This document shows, one piece after another, positions 35,706 to 46,738 of a stretch of 64,000 nt of DNA; position 1 is the first letter of the stretch; every line of letters starts with the position of its first letter. Below the pieces are notes generated by a model. That model did not search any database, was not told the origin of the DNA, and worked only from the letters and a program-made list of their open reading frames with translations. The stretch lies in contig JALMGJ010000012.1 of NCBI GenBank assembly GCA_023362775.1, forward strand, positions 19,543,501-19,607,500, given 5' to 3'. A program made the position numbers and the translations under genes. Origin of the DNA: Charina bottae. Its lineage: Eukaryota; Chordata; Lepidosauria; Squamata; Charinaidae.

Positions 35706-36415
35706 TTGCTGATTGATTGATTGATTGATTGATTGACTGATTGATTGATTGATAGATTGCCTTTTATGACAGTTCAATCATAGAGTGATTCTGGGTGGCT
35801 TACAGATTATAGAGTCAAAACATCAGATCAATAACACCTAAAAATAGACAGGACCAGAAGACTTAACTGTGCACACTGGGGAGGAAAAAACTCAAACATA
35901 CCACCCATCAGCAACTACCACTGGGGAACAGACCTCATCCATCCTACACCAGGTTTTTATAGCTTTGTGGAAGCCCAACTCTGTTCCACTGGGAAGGCAC
36001 ATCTCCTAAGTGACAGTGCTTTACAGTAGGATGTGGAGTGCACCAGCTCTTCCAGATCTTATTGACTGGGCAGAAACAACAGGAGAAAGGCAGTCCTGTA
36101 GGTGACTAGGACCCAAGCCATGAAGGGCTTTATAGATGACAATCAAGACCTTGAATTGACCCTGGAAACCTGGTACTAATGGAGCTTGGGGAGCAAAAGT
36201 CTCGTTACAGTTGTCCAAATAGAAGGTGTAGGAGGCATCTAGAGCATTAGTGATTGTGAGGTGAGAAGGGCCTTCTGAACCAGAAGAAGATATGCCCAAA
36301 ATTGATCTGTACAAAGGTCCTCTTGGCCATGGCCGCCATTTCTCATTGAGCAGGAGCCAAGAGTCCAGGAGGACCCCCAAATTATGCACTAGTTCTGCTT
36401 GGGGCGGTGTCACCC
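35706..36415 (-). mobile_element. L2/CR1-group LINE 3' part, decayed
   Basis: (ttga)n at 35706-35757, then gagtgattctgggtggctta. Minus-strand pieces read FQGQFKVLIVIYKALHGLGP, matching FRVQFKVLVITFKALHGMGP in the younger copies. Older than the others by its many stops. Confidence 0.8.
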
Positions 36416-36439
36416 ATTGAGGACTAAAGATGGCAAATT

Positions 36440-36683
36440 AATGTGACTGGCAAACATATATATCCTTCAAGTCAGTCTTGACTCCTGGTGACTGCCTGGA
36501 CAAGTCCACGCAGTTTTCCTGGCAGCATTTTCAGAAATAGTTTGCCATTTACTTCTTCCTAGGGCTGAGGGACAATGACCAATGACCAAGGTCACCCAGC
36601 TGGCTTCATGCCTAAGACAAGACTAGAACTGACAGTGTCCCAGTTTCTAGCCCAGTGCCTTTAACCAGACCGGCTCTCGTAAA
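36440..36683 (-). mobile_element. Sauria-type SINE, antisense
   Basis: The complement of the Sauria consensus seen in other copies: agtcttgactcctgg (3' end), cctagggctgaggg, ccaaggtcacccagctgg, tagaactgac (B-box complement), ttaaccagaccggctctc (head). Full length with small changes. Confidence 0.8.
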
Positions 36684-37484
36684 CAATATAAACATCAGTA
36701 ATCCAACAATCCATAGAAAAAGTAATGTGTAAAAATGGGGAATACAACAATTAATGACCCAGATTAAAACACCTCTGGCAGGAAAAATTGTCCTTGTTTA
36801 GAAAGGAAAATATGGGAGCCTTTTATTCCTGTTAAAAGAAAAAAAACCAGGAAGCGAGATAAATATTCAATCACCAGAAGTCCTTTGTAATTTGAATAGC
36901 TGGAAATGCTAAATAAACACACCAAAGACTTTGAAAGCCCTTCTTAAAAGCTAGTAGAGGCTACTTGACTTCTTCATTTCTCCAGTGCATCGTATACAAT
37001 ATAGCAATGAAAATTGGAGTATGCAAGAGAGCTGGTTTTCCGGACACCGATTCTGCTTACTGTAATCAGAACCGGGGGAAATTGGCTCGCGCTCTTCCCA
37101 GTCAAGGGGTGAGCAGAGTTTTGTGCCCCAGGGGCCACTCCACAGGGTCTCTGCTGTTGTAATGACGTCTCCAAAAGAGGCAGGGATGAAAATGTTTGTT
37201 TTTTTCCTGTTGGATTTAGTAAGGCTTCCAGAGTCTGTTCTCTAAACATGCCACATTTATCTTTTGTATTTTGTGTGCCCCAACTCTTCAGTAGCAGATT
37301 TCTTGCCAGGTTAAATAAGCAATACCGAAATTGAGATTCTTAAACGCCCCTTCAGAATGTCTTGCTTTGGATTGCCCTAACCATGGCAGTTATTGAGAAA
37401 TGCAGCTTTCCCCTCCAACTCCTAAACCCTCCCCAGCCACTGATCTTGCAACATTTACAGAAGTTACAACCTAGCCATCAGATA

Positions 37485-38021
37485 AAAGGTAAGGTAAGGT
37501 TTCCCCTTCCAGTCGTATCCGGCTCTAGGGGGCGGTGCTCATCTCCGATTCTCGGCCGACGGAGCCAGCGTTGTCCATAGACGCTTCCGTGGTCATGTGG
37601 CCAGCATGACTAAACGCCGAGGTGCACGGAACGCCGTTACCTTCCCACCGGAGTGGTACCTATTTATCTAAGGTAAAGGTAAAGGTTCCCCCCGCACATT
37701 TGTGCAGTCGTGTCCGACTCTTAGGGGCCGGTGCTCATCTCCATTTGTTAGCCAAAGAGCCAGCGTTGTCCGAAGACGCTTCCACGGTCATGTGGCCTCA
37801 TGACACGCGCGGAATGCTGTTACCATCCCACCGAAGTGGTACCTATTCATCTACTTGCATTTACAGTACATGCTTTCGAACTGCTAGGTTGGCAGGAGCT
37901 GGGCGAGAACGGGAGCTCACCGTTACGCGGTGCTTCCGGGTCTCGAACTGCCAACCTGCCGTCCTTTCGTTCGACAGTCGGTAGTCTTAACCTTTACGCC
38001 ACCGCGCCGCCCTAGATGTGG
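37485..38021 (-). mobile_element. Dimeric ACA-like SINE with a shared target duplication
   Basis: On the minus strand a near-full SINE (head cggcgcggtggcgta at about 38013, tail to 37672) is followed directly by a 5'-truncated second SINE (37669-37485) with its own tail (aaccttaccttacctt). A single 11-bp duplication gccatcagata flanks the pair (37474-37484 and 38022-38032). Internal junction at about 37670. The two halves come from slightly different subfamilies; only the short one has gactaaacgccg. Confidence 0.8.
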
Positions 38022-38039
38022 GCCATCAGATAGCCCCAC

Positions 38040-38580
38040 ACATAGTTGTATGTAGAACCCTATTTGTGAAAGTGGGCTGTAGGGATTGCTGCTTGTGTAA
38101 AAACCTCCCTGCTATGCAGCCGTTGCCCTGCTTGAGCTTCTGGACTCCATGGCTCATGGCCCTGGGGAATTTCAACCTGCCTTCACTTGGTCTGAAGTCT
38201 GAGGTGGCTTGGGAGTTCATGACCATCATGCCAACCTGATCTAGGTTATTGGTGGCCCGACTCACACGTTGGATCTGTTTTTTATGCTGGGGCAGTGGCG
38301 ACATGAATTGGAGTTGGGGGACGTTGTCATCTGTCCCTTATCATAGCCTGTTAGCCTTGGACTCCTCTGCAGCTGCTCCCACCACAGGAAGGAGGGACCT
38401 ATTTAACTGGTCTGCTGCAGGTGACTGATGGACTGGGTGGGGTTCCAGAGGGAGCTTGGGGTAGTCCTGAATCTCTGGTGCATGGTTCAGCTGTAGGTCA
38501 CTGCTTGGAATGAACCGGTAATAATGCCTTTTACCTTTTCTTCACTGCCCAATTGGGTGCCTTACACGTTTAGTTAATGC
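38040..38580 (+). mobile_element. LINE endonuclease-region relic
   Basis: The + frame reads WTPWLMALGNFNLPSLG, close to the LVLGDFN motif of APE endonucleases of CR1/L2-group LINEs, followed by more decayed coding sequence and (aaat)n at 38585. No 3' end of the family is seen. Confidence 0.5.
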
Positions 38581-38869
38581 ACTTATAAATAAATAAATAA
38601 ATAAATAAATTATAACTAACAATTATCCTTCTTTCCATGGTTTCTGTAACTCCTTTTTAAGCCTTTCTAGTTTGTGGTTATCCCCACATCATTTCAGAGT
38701 AAATTCTAGAGTTTAACTATGCTTTGTGTTAAAACACAGCTCTCCAGTCTGAATCTGTGAACATTCTGCTTCTTTGGGTGACCTCAGTGTTTAATATCAT
38801 GGGGAAAGAATACAAACCTTTCCCTATCCATTTTCTATCATATAATATGATGCGAATCTGTCATATCCT

Positions 38870-39092
38870 TACAGTAACCATACATCCTTTATTATAAAGG
38901 ACAGTCCTTTATTTCAGAAAGCTGTCCTTTAGATTTATTTAATTTAATTATTTATTTTCTTGGTTTTGCTCTTGAATGTTCTTTTGTAAAGCAAAATTAT
39001 CAACAATTTTTTTTATCCTTATGAACATCTTTCAGATTTGCCCCCCTTTCAGGTTTGTCCTTTATTTTTCCCCAGAAAATATGGTCACTGTA
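38870..39092. mobile_element. hAT-like non-autonomous element
   Basis: Ends TACAGTAACCATA and tatggtcactgta, an exact 8-bp duplication catatcct (38862-38869, 39093-39100), and subterminal tcctttatt-type blocks. No coding capacity. Confidence 0.75.
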
Positions 39093-39283
39093 CATATCCT
39101 ACATCGATGTTCTTTTTTTCTTTAAGCTGAAGAACCCCAGTATTTCATTTCACAAGTATAAATGGGTTGAACTCTTCCATTCACAGTCTCATCCCTCCCC
39201 TTATGTAACAGAAGTCCTGAAGAGATGCAGAGCAACACTCAGTCACCACAACAAATGCCTTTGAATCTCACAGAGACAGTGAA

Positions 39284-39320
39284 CTGTGTGTGTGTGTGTT
39301 TGTGTGTGTGTGTATGTGTA
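39284..39320. repeat. (GT)n microsatellite
   Basis: About 18 gt units with one tt and one at interruption. Confidence 0.9.
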
Positions 39321-40439
39321 TAGTTGAGATCAGACAAGAGAGAGGTATTCTAGCATGCTTATGAAGCTACTGTAGGTACCAGGCTAAAACTTTTGGGCTT
39401 CCCTCTTGCCCATTTTGAACAGAAAACGTGCTTGGAAACTCTTGCCTGCAGAGAGAAATCAGCTGAGTTTCCTGATTTTTAAAAAATCATGTTTTTAATT
39501 AGCAATATGCATTCAGAACTGAATAAGCATCATTTCCTGAAAGTCAGTTAGCTTCAATGGCATGGTTACTGTCTTGGCAGAAGGGCAATTTGTAAAAAGG
39601 GTATGGTCACTTATGGCTAGGCGGGGAAAAAAACATGTATTTTCAGTGGACTGTGGCAGCCAAAGATTACAAACTGGGGCCCATGAGAAACTTGTAGAAG
39701 CTTAATGGGTCGAGTTTCTGTTTATTTTCAGAACAGAATGATATCTGGGATTTTGGGGAAAGTAAAAAGGCTGCAGTGTATACAATACACTATACATTCT
39801 TGGCATGAGTGGGGGAAATCGAGAAAGCCTTCTCCCTGAGCCTTTGTTGTTGTTTTTTTACTAGCAAAACTATGTGTTCATTTCTTCATGTGTATTTTTT
39901 TCCCCTTTATGGAGCTCTGAAATGAGCATGTAATCAGTGCACCAGTTAAAAGATTATAATATATTATGCCTGTAATCTAATGCCTCATGTGTCTTTTATT
40001 AATGCCACTACTATTAATATGCATGTTTGTGTTACACTTCAGACCATCCGAAATATAATTTTGTCAATAAATCTCATCTTACTTTGTATGATGAGCTTGC
40101 ATTGTTTTCCCCTACAAGATAAGGTTCTGAATATACTTCAAGAGATCTGTGAGTTGATTTCCCAGGATTTCCCAGAAAAGAAAAGAAAAACGAGCAAAAA
40201 AGTTTGGCTTGAGACACAGATGCTGAATAAGGAAGCCTTTACATCCAGAGCTACTATTTGGCTGTGTTCCCACAACACACTTAATTGGGTCAGTTGAGGA
40301 TTAGTGTGGCATGGGAATGCCAGAAAGGGTTAACTGACCCAGTCAACTAGCTCCTAGGGGTTTAAATTTAACCCAAAACAGACCTAGTCAGTACTGTAAT
40401 GGAATGTGAGGATGATCTTAGAAGATGGGTGAAGAGATG

Positions 40440-40663
40440 CTGCCTAGGGAATGATCAGATAAAAGAGGGAGGAGCCTGCAACTGAGTAACAGACAGAGAA
40501 AGAAACTTAGAAAGGATCCGCCCTAACTTGGCGGGTGGAAAAAGGGACGGCAGGAGATTTGTACTTTCAGACTTGCAAGATTCTCTTAATGTAGCTTAAC
40601 AATAAAGTAGAAGTAGCTCATCTGGTCATGTTTCCTGTCTGGTTTACCTGGGAGGGCTGACAT
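40440..40663 (+). repeat. Possible LTR 3' portion (R-U5-like)
   Basis: 'cagacttgcaagattctctt', then aataaagtag (AATAAA at 40601) and gtttcctgtctggtttacc...gggctgaca. The same order of blocks recurs at 55846-55950. AATAAA followed by a conserved block ending CA is what an LTR polyadenylation region looks like. Neither a TG start nor a duplication was established, so an LTR is inferred, not shown. Confidence 0.45.
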
Positions 40664-40913
40664 GTAGAAAGTTACACTTGCTCTCTCCCCAGTGAATTGT
40701 GTGATGAAGCACATGAACTCAATCCATTTAATTTTTTGCATATTTAGTCCTCCAAGGAAAAGAGCTGTAGAGAAAATCTTGGCTGAACAGGATCCTGAGA
40801 ACCCTGCAGTACTGATTGGCTGACCTGGCTGGGCCATTTCTACTGCCGCCTGCCTGGCCAATAGCAGGAGGCTAATGATGTCAGGAAGTCTTGTCTTTAC
40901 GCTTCGGCTATCC

Positions 40914-41416
40914 CAGTGGTCGGCAAACCGTGGCTCGCGAGCCACATGCGGCTCTTTGGCCCCTTGAGTGTGGCTCTTCCACAGGCAGGAGTGGCGGGGG
41001 CAGGCGCGGCAGCGGGCATGGTGTGCGTGGCGGCGGGCACTGCAGTGGGCATGGCGGGCATGGCGGCAGCAGGCCCTAAGTGTCCATGATTGGCTCCCGC
41101 CAGCAAACCCCGCTCCCGCGCTGGATTCCCCACCAGCTTTACTTTGCGTGAGCGGCTCCGGAAGAAAAGCGACTGGAGCAGTCGAGCCTCTCTTTCCCTC
41201 CTCCTTCTTCCAAACCTCCCCCACCCCCTTCCACACGATTGGCTCCCGCCCACAAACCCCGCCCCCTTCCACACGATTGGCTCCTGCCTGCAAACCCCAC
41301 CCACTTCTGCGCGATTGGCTCCCACCCTCAAACCCCGCCCCCTGGCCCTCGAGTGATGTTATAAATGTTATAAATGTCAAAATGGCCCCTGGCATAAAAA
41401 AGTTTGCCGACCACTG
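40914..41416. mobile_element. Non-autonomous hAT with CCAAT/GC-box array
   Basis: Ends CAGTGGTCGGCAAAC and gtttgccgaccactg, with an exact 8-bp duplication ggctatcc (40906-40913, 41417-41424). The interior has a ggcggc-rich tandem block (about 40985-41070) and, at 41086-41345, repeated gattggctcc plus aaccccgcccc units of about 39 bp. The right end matches the element at 16641-16909. Strikingly GC- and CpG-rich. Several long open frames here are composition artefacts. Confidence 0.87.
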
Positions 41417-41629
41417 GGCTATCCAGTCAGATGCATGAGCTCCTAGGTAGTTCCTGGAGAAAGTGGGTTGGGATTTGTAGTCCCCAGATGTGACTTGAGG
41501 CAGGTAGAACAATTTGTGTGGCCAAACCCATTGCACTAGCCATCATTGAGGAGATCTGACTAGGCTAAGTATGTTCCTGTCTGACAGTCAGAAAAAATAG
41601 GCACTTATTTTAAATCCCCCCACATATTT

Positions 41630-41950
41630 TTTTATTTTTTATTTTTTTATCGCATTTCTTCACCGCCCATCTCAACAAACGACTCTGGGCGGTTTACAAG
41701 CGAATTAAAACAGTAAAATAATTAAATATCATTAAAAGAGATACATTATAAAAATATAAATATACAAATATACAAATACACAAAAAACTCTAAGATATAA
41801 AATGTGAGATATATAAAATCCAAGATGGTGAGATCCCAGTCTGGATAAAATTTCCCAGGTCTGCATCAAGGCGCCAACCACCCCCATGACAGACTATCCC
41901 CCCTCCCACCCCAAGCGAGGGGGCACAGCCAAGTCTTGAGCCCCTTTCTA
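41630..41950 (-). mobile_element. L2/CR1-group LINE 3' end, antisense
   Basis: T-rich start, then accgcccatctcaac and gactctgggcggtttacaag, and a short coding remnant (complement: caagcgagggggcacagcc). Strongly 5'-truncated. Confidence 0.8.
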
Positions 41951-42828
41951 ATATTATCCTGGTCCCTCTAGTTCAGATTAGAGTTTAATGAACGTATCAG
42001 TTATGATTCTGCCTAGTATCTCATTTCTCCAAGGCAAACCAGGGTCTGTATCATTTTGGTCTTCTAAAATCCTGAAAAAATGAATATGAATTTGTGTTAA
42101 AACATACTTTTATGTATGCATTTTTTCCACCAATTTTCCCTGACATATTTTTGTAAACTGTTTCCACCATTTATGTGTAGGTTCTTTCCATATGTGCCCT
42201 TTTTAAATTGGCAAATTGCATTCCCAAAATCAGAAAAATATTGATTTCTAAGGATAACTGTGTTTCAGTTTATGCATTGATTCAAGACGTGTACATTAAA
42301 TAAAATGGCATTTGAAGATGAGCTGAATGAATTTTTCCACATCTGCACTGCCCACACTGTATTGTTTACAAAGTAGATCGATGATCTTTTCTGGCAAGGG
42401 CAACTTTCCTTCAAGACTAGCTCTCTAAGCATTTCTCCCATATCTGGACTGCAAAAATCTGGGCAGCTATTCCATGGTAGCAAAGATCTAACCATCTAGT
42501 GGTTGTCTGGATTTTGCAGCCATAATATGGTAGCCCTACTATTGCAGAAGGCAAGTGTTCAGTGGGGGCCAGAGTCCAAAGTGGATGGGGCCACTCACCC
42601 CCCCCTTTTTTTTTTGGTGCTGTCTTTTCTCTTTACTTCTGAGAGCTTCCTTTCTTTTTCTCTTCCTTTCCCCCCAGAAATTGCTTAGGAAGGGACGGAT
42701 CTTTCTTGCCAGTAGTCTGAGTTAATAATTTGCTGAGGACTTTTTAAAATTAGGAAGCTGTAGGGCTTCAGGCTGCCAAGCTGTGGTCACTATAGCTTCT
42801 CATCGGGTTTTCTTTTTTTCCCCTAGTG

Positions 42829-43058
42829 CTAGTTTGGTGTAGTGGTGAAGGCATCAGGCTAGAAACCAGGAGACCGTGAGTTCTGGTCCCGCCTTAGGCA
42901 CGAAACCAGGTGGGTGACCTTGGGCCAGTCCCATTCTCTCAGTCCTAGGAAGGAGGCAAGGGCAAACCACTTCTGAAATCTTGCCAAGAAAACTGCAAGT
43001 AACCAGGAGTCAACAGTGACTCAAAGGCATGCGCGCGCACAAGCACACACACACACAC
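42829..43058 (+). mobile_element. Sauria-type SINE, full length
   Basis: The head gctagtttggtgtagtgg (A-box region), then ccgtgagttctggtcc (B-box), gtgaccttgggccag, ctaggaaggaggcaagg, aaaccacttctgaaatc, aggagtcaacagtgactc and a (ac)n tail. The tRNA-related head with a Bov-B-like 3' end defines this squamate family. Confidence 0.88.
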
Positions 43059-44268
43059 AAAAGCTGGAAATGCTAGGAATGGAAAGTCTAATTGCTTGTA
43101 TGTGAGGGATGTATTTTGCTGCTGACTTGCAACCCTTCATACAACACGTGCATTTCTCCTTTGCTGCGACGATGTTATCAGCATCTTCCTGGGAATGAGA
43201 GTGATTTCAATCAGAAAATTGGTATATATTTGAGGGGGAAAAGCCCCACTTATCTTTTCCAGTTCCAGTGCCCTATGCCAAGATTTGGTTCTTTACACTG
43301 GGGAAAAAATGCTTTCTAATGTATAGAGCATAGTTTATTTTCTGCCATAGGCTCTCAGCTGTTATCTGTCCATTCTATGCTGAAGATCCCCTCCTAATAC
43401 CAGACTTAATGTTCTACAACGTAATTTATTGTAAAGGAAAATGCAAAATTCTTTTCTTTCTTCCCTCTGAAAAATAGAGAGAAATTATACCTTTTTACTT
43501 TATATTGCAGAATCAGTTTTTCATCTTAGGATCCTTCTGGCAAAATGAATAGAATGAACATAAAAATATGCTTTCACCAAGCTATTGAAACTGTACATTG
43601 GCTTTAACAACAAACTGCACACCTCTGGCCCTAAACTACTCCATCTCCTAGAAGTCTCATCCAATGTGTTGAGGAAAGAAAATTAATCCCTTGGGGGTGG
43701 GAATGAAATCAAGATTTAGCAATGAATGGAAGTCCAGTGTCCTGGGGAGAGAGCCATTTTGGATAGCATTTGTCTTGATTTCAATCATTCATTCAGTTTT
43801 GATCTGCAATGTTCAAAACAGCTTACAATAATCATCAATATGTGAGTGAGTGTGGAAGTAAGGAATATAAACCCTCTTCCAAACCTCCTTGTTAAAACAG
43901 ACTGATGGAAAATAAGCAGGAAAGATGTGCAGTATCATAATCATCTAAAGTTCAGAAAAATGGATCGTTCCTTGCGTTGATGAAGTTCTCACTATGAAAT
44001 TTTTCCTTCTGAGAAAATAAGGAGTTTTTGTGTCTTTCAGTTGATTCCTGTGTCCTAAAATGCAGGACAAAGAGAAAAAGCTGGTGGATGTTTTCCCTGA
44101 TTACAAATCTCAAATAAGCTGCAGCAAGAGGTCCTATTCTGCTTGAGATCCTCCTCATTTGTAGCTTCCTTGGGATAATACATAATTCAGCTATGGAAAG
44201 GATGACACATCCTAGAAAACTTGGCTGGATTTTTTAAAATGTCCATTTTCCCTTTCCTTCTCCTTCAG

Positions 44269-44389
44269 ATGACACATATGACTGATACAGACAGGTCCTC
44301 AGATCCTACAGGTGAAGAGATCTCCAAAGAGAACTGTCAGAGCCCAACTCTTGGAGGTGGTATTTTGAAGTACAGGAGCCGATCTCAAG
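44269..44389 (+). CDS. PDZD2: PDZD2 exon: linker between PDZ2 and PDZ3, part 1
   Basis: The acceptor tccttcag is followed by MTHMTDTDRSSDPTGEEISK, then ENCQSPTLGGGILKYRSRSQ and one base of a Gly codon, before the gtatag donor (44390), phase 1. The end aligns with human NKIKLKSRLSGG. The initial ATG is internal, not a start. The acidic/Ser-rich beginning is poorly conserved, as expected. Confidence 0.85.
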
Positions 44390-44919
44390 GTATAGTTACT
44401 CTTTTTCATTGGATGAAGAAACGTAGAAAGATTTGGAAGACTGTTGAGATCAGGTTTACCAGCATATCTCCTTAAGAGAATAGTTCAGAGGAAGAACAAA
44501 GGAAAAGTAGCAATGGGAAATATAGCTGCTGGAGTTGTTAAAAGCTTCTGGTAATTAGAGCTAGATCATACTGAACTAGATAGGTGTATCATTTTGTTCC
44601 CAATAAAGATTAACTTCCTCTACTCTGTCTTTGAGGCTAGTTTTTTAAAGTTAAAATAGTGCTGGGCCGAAATACTTACATTTTTCCTTGTTACTACTGT
44701 GTTCCTTGCCTAGCCATATTTCCATCTCCTTTAATTATTTGAGGTATTTATGGTCTCTGGATATGTAATTTTTTAACAGTTCAGAAAAAGTATCTCAAAT
44801 AAGATCTTAATAAAATGATAATAAGGAGAAGGATCAAAGCCTTTAAAAAGATGAAACACAAAGATAGTTATGGCAGCAGTGTAAAAAGAGCCATCAGGAA
44901 AACATACCTTGCTGGTCTA

Positions 44920-45000
44920 CAGTATGTGAGGACAGAAAAACAGTATGTGAGGACAGAAAAACAGTATGTGAGGACAGAAAAATATGTGAGGACAGAAAAA
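44920..45000 (+). repeat. 21-bp minisatellite (cagtatgtgaggacagaaaa)
   Basis: Three complete 21-bp units (44920-44982) and an 18-bp partial unit follow each other with no mismatch. The unit length is a multiple of three, so one frame reads a repeated heptapeptide QYVRTEK, but no coding context supports it. Confidence 0.95.
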
Positions 45001-45029
45001 CCAATCAGTGTTGGCAGAGTTTGAAGACT

Positions 45030-45240
45030 ATATCAGGTGAACCTCTTCAAAGCAGGTGTTCCACAATCTTAGGACTGTGATTAAGAAAGTCTCTGATCTT
45101 CACACCAGCCTCCAGTTGGTAGGGGGATTTAGAATTGGATTACAGGTGCTGATTGAAGTGTGCAGGATGGAAGGCATGGGAGAAAATAATTCATAAAGCT
45201 TCTCATTGTCTATCCTTTTGGGGCCTTAAAAGTATGAACC
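45030..45240 (-). repeat. Possible decayed LINE 3' coding segment
   Basis: 'ggtgttccacaatcttagg...aagaaagtctctgatctt' resembles, in reverse, the block that reads AFSVVAPALWN in younger L2/CR1-group copies. Weak. Confidence 0.35.
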
Positions 45241-45599
45241 TGCGCTTGATTTGATTGGATGCATAAACTATTTTTCGTTTTTTTATCTGGAACTCAGATA
45301 TGAAATAAGAGTTCTGCCTTTTTAAATTGGTAAACAGCATTGTTTGTTTGTGATTAAGTAAGTATTTTGATAAAAAGTATGATCTGTCATTTCCTTAATA
45401 AATTACCCCTACCCACATATCCACATGCATGCATATGCACACACACAAAGATAAAAATTTATTATAGTTGTTTAGATGTTTTAAGAAATGCATCCATCCA
45501 TCATTTCTCAATGGACAGACAAAATTCCATTAGAACTGACAATCTTAAACAAGGCTTTGATGTATGTATAATAAATTGTATCTCTTGGTTATTCTTTAG

Positions 45600-45745
45600 G
45601 GGCAGCAACTCGTTTAGAATCTGTGGGAGAAGATGATGAGTTGACAGTAGACAATGGAGATGTGAATTATGAAATACCAATGAAATATTCCCGGGGAGGC
45701 AGAAAACATTCCTTACCACAGCATTTGGACACAGGAACCAGACAG
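45600..45745 (+). CDS. PDZD2: PDZD2 exon: linker between PDZ2 and PDZ3, part 2
   Basis: It completes the Gly codon and reads AATRLESVGEDDELTVDNGD, then VNYEIPMKYSRGGRKHSLPQ and HLDTGTRQ. It aligns with human HRLESVEEYNELMVRNGDPR and RKHSLPQLLD. RKHSLPQ is a basophilic-kinase/14-3-3-like Ser motif (inference). The donor is gtgtgg (45746), phase 0. A Bov-B insertion lies 54 bp downstream. Confidence 0.92.
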
Positions 45746-46456
45746 GTGTGGAAGAGAAAAAACACATGGCTTCATTTGAGTTATTATAGCCAAATAATTA
45801 ACTGAAGTACTTTGGCCACATAATGAGAAGACAGGATACCCTGGAGAAGATGCTGATGATAGGGAAAATGGAAGGCAAAAGGAAGAGGGGCCGACCAAGG
45901 GCAAGATGGATGGATGATATTCTGGAGGTGACGGACTCAACCATGGGGGAGCTGGGGGTGGCGACGGCCGACAGGAAGCTCTGGCGTGGGCTGGTCCATG
46001 AAGTCACGAAGAGTCAGAAGCGACTGAACGAATAAACAACAAGCCAAATAATTCCTATTTTAGCTATTGGGGGTTGGTGGAGGGAGCAAAGATTAAAAAA
46101 ACATCCTCAGTCATGAACCAAAAATGGAAATGGTGTAATACATATGCAAGCAAAGTTTATCATGGTGCCTCATTTGTATATAGTAGGACGTCTATTTAAC
46201 TTGAATGAAAAAATACCTTGATTGCAGAAAATGTTAGACGATACTACCTTGTATTCTATGGCACTTAATTTGGTTTATTTTCTGCTCTGTTTTCTTTGGT
46301 ACTTATATATTGGTTTATTTAAGCACTTACATGTAAAACAAGTAACTGTGATCTAATTACTATTTACTAACCAGAAACCATGGTTAGGCAACTTGTAACT
46401 GAGATAGAAGCATTTGGGTTCTTTTTGCAAATATTATGATTGTTTTATTTCTGTAG
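45746..46456 (+). other. PDZD2: PDZD2 intron, 0.7 kb
   Basis: About a third is the Bov-B insertion. The remainder (46054-46456) is unique A/T-rich sequence ending in tttatttctgtag. Confidence 0.85.
45800..46041 (+). mobile_element. Bov-B (RTE) LINE 3' end, 5'-truncated
   Basis: The frame reads MRRQDTLEKMLMIGKMEGKR, then KRGRPRARWMDDILEVTDST and SQKRLNE, the conserved C-terminus of Bov-B/RTE ORFs (GRRRRGRPRxRWxDDI). An exact 12-bp duplication agccaaataatt (45788-45799, 46042-46053). It ends in aataaacaaca, without a long poly(A), as RTE elements do. A 242-bp fragment. Confidence 0.9.
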
Positions 46457-46576
46457 GAATACCACATTGTTAAGAAATCCACTCGTTCGTTGAGTGCAGC
46501 TCAGGTTGAATACCCCTGGCGACTTACACAGCCATCTATTATTTCCAATATTGTTCTGATGAAGGGGCAGGGCAAG
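46457..46576 (+). CDS. PDZD2: PDZD2 exon: start of PDZ3
   Basis: 40 codons, phase 0 at both ends (acceptor atttctgtag, donor gtaaga at 46577). EYHIVKKSTRSLSAAQVEYP and WRLTQPSIISNIVLMKGQGK. The first part equals human SQEYHIVKKSTRSLSTTQVE; the second is the first beta strand of PDZ3 leading into the GLGF loop in the next exon. Confidence 0.95.
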
Positions 46577-46738
46577 GTAAGAACAGTTGAGCAAGGACTT
46601 TAAAATGTGTGTGTCTTTATAGGAAGTCTAGGAATTTAAGTCAAGACCTCTTCTGGGGACCCAAGTTGGATAGAGCTGTTCTAAAATCTATTATAGCAAA
46701 ATAGATGCTATTCCAGAATTTAGAACCACATAATGGTT

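Larger units (their letters stand above)
29526..44268 (+). other. PDZD2: PDZD2 intron, 14.7 kb
   Basis: The recognised insertions are listed separately. Nothing recognisable was seen in 29830-31614, 31840-32540, 33005-33427, 34010-35700, 36690-37470, 39101-40435, 41425-41630, 41950-42828 and 43060-44268. A 24-bp direct doubling (gggctggtctcaaaaag twice) lies near 29609-29650, and an A/T simple tract at 30337-30388. The acceptor is tccttctccttcag. Confidence 0.75.
44390..45599 (+). other. PDZD2: PDZD2 intron, 1.2 kb
   Basis: It contains a 21-bp minisatellite and a probable decayed LINE piece; the remainder (44400-44915, 45250-45595) is unique. The acceptor is ttggttattctttag. Confidence 0.8.

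Noticed and set aside
39980..40297. 105-codon open frame as a small gene or exon
   Set aside because: No similarity recognised, no good splice borders in phase with PDZD2; consistent with chance in A/T-rich intron.
40586..41536. 316-codon minus-strand gene
   Set aside because: It spans a GC-rich hAT interior with its tandem units; no domain, no codon-like pattern, and it crosses both transposon ends.
44920..45024. Tandem repeat as a CRISPR array
   Set aside because: Direct head-to-tail units without spacers in a vertebrate intron; a minisatellite.
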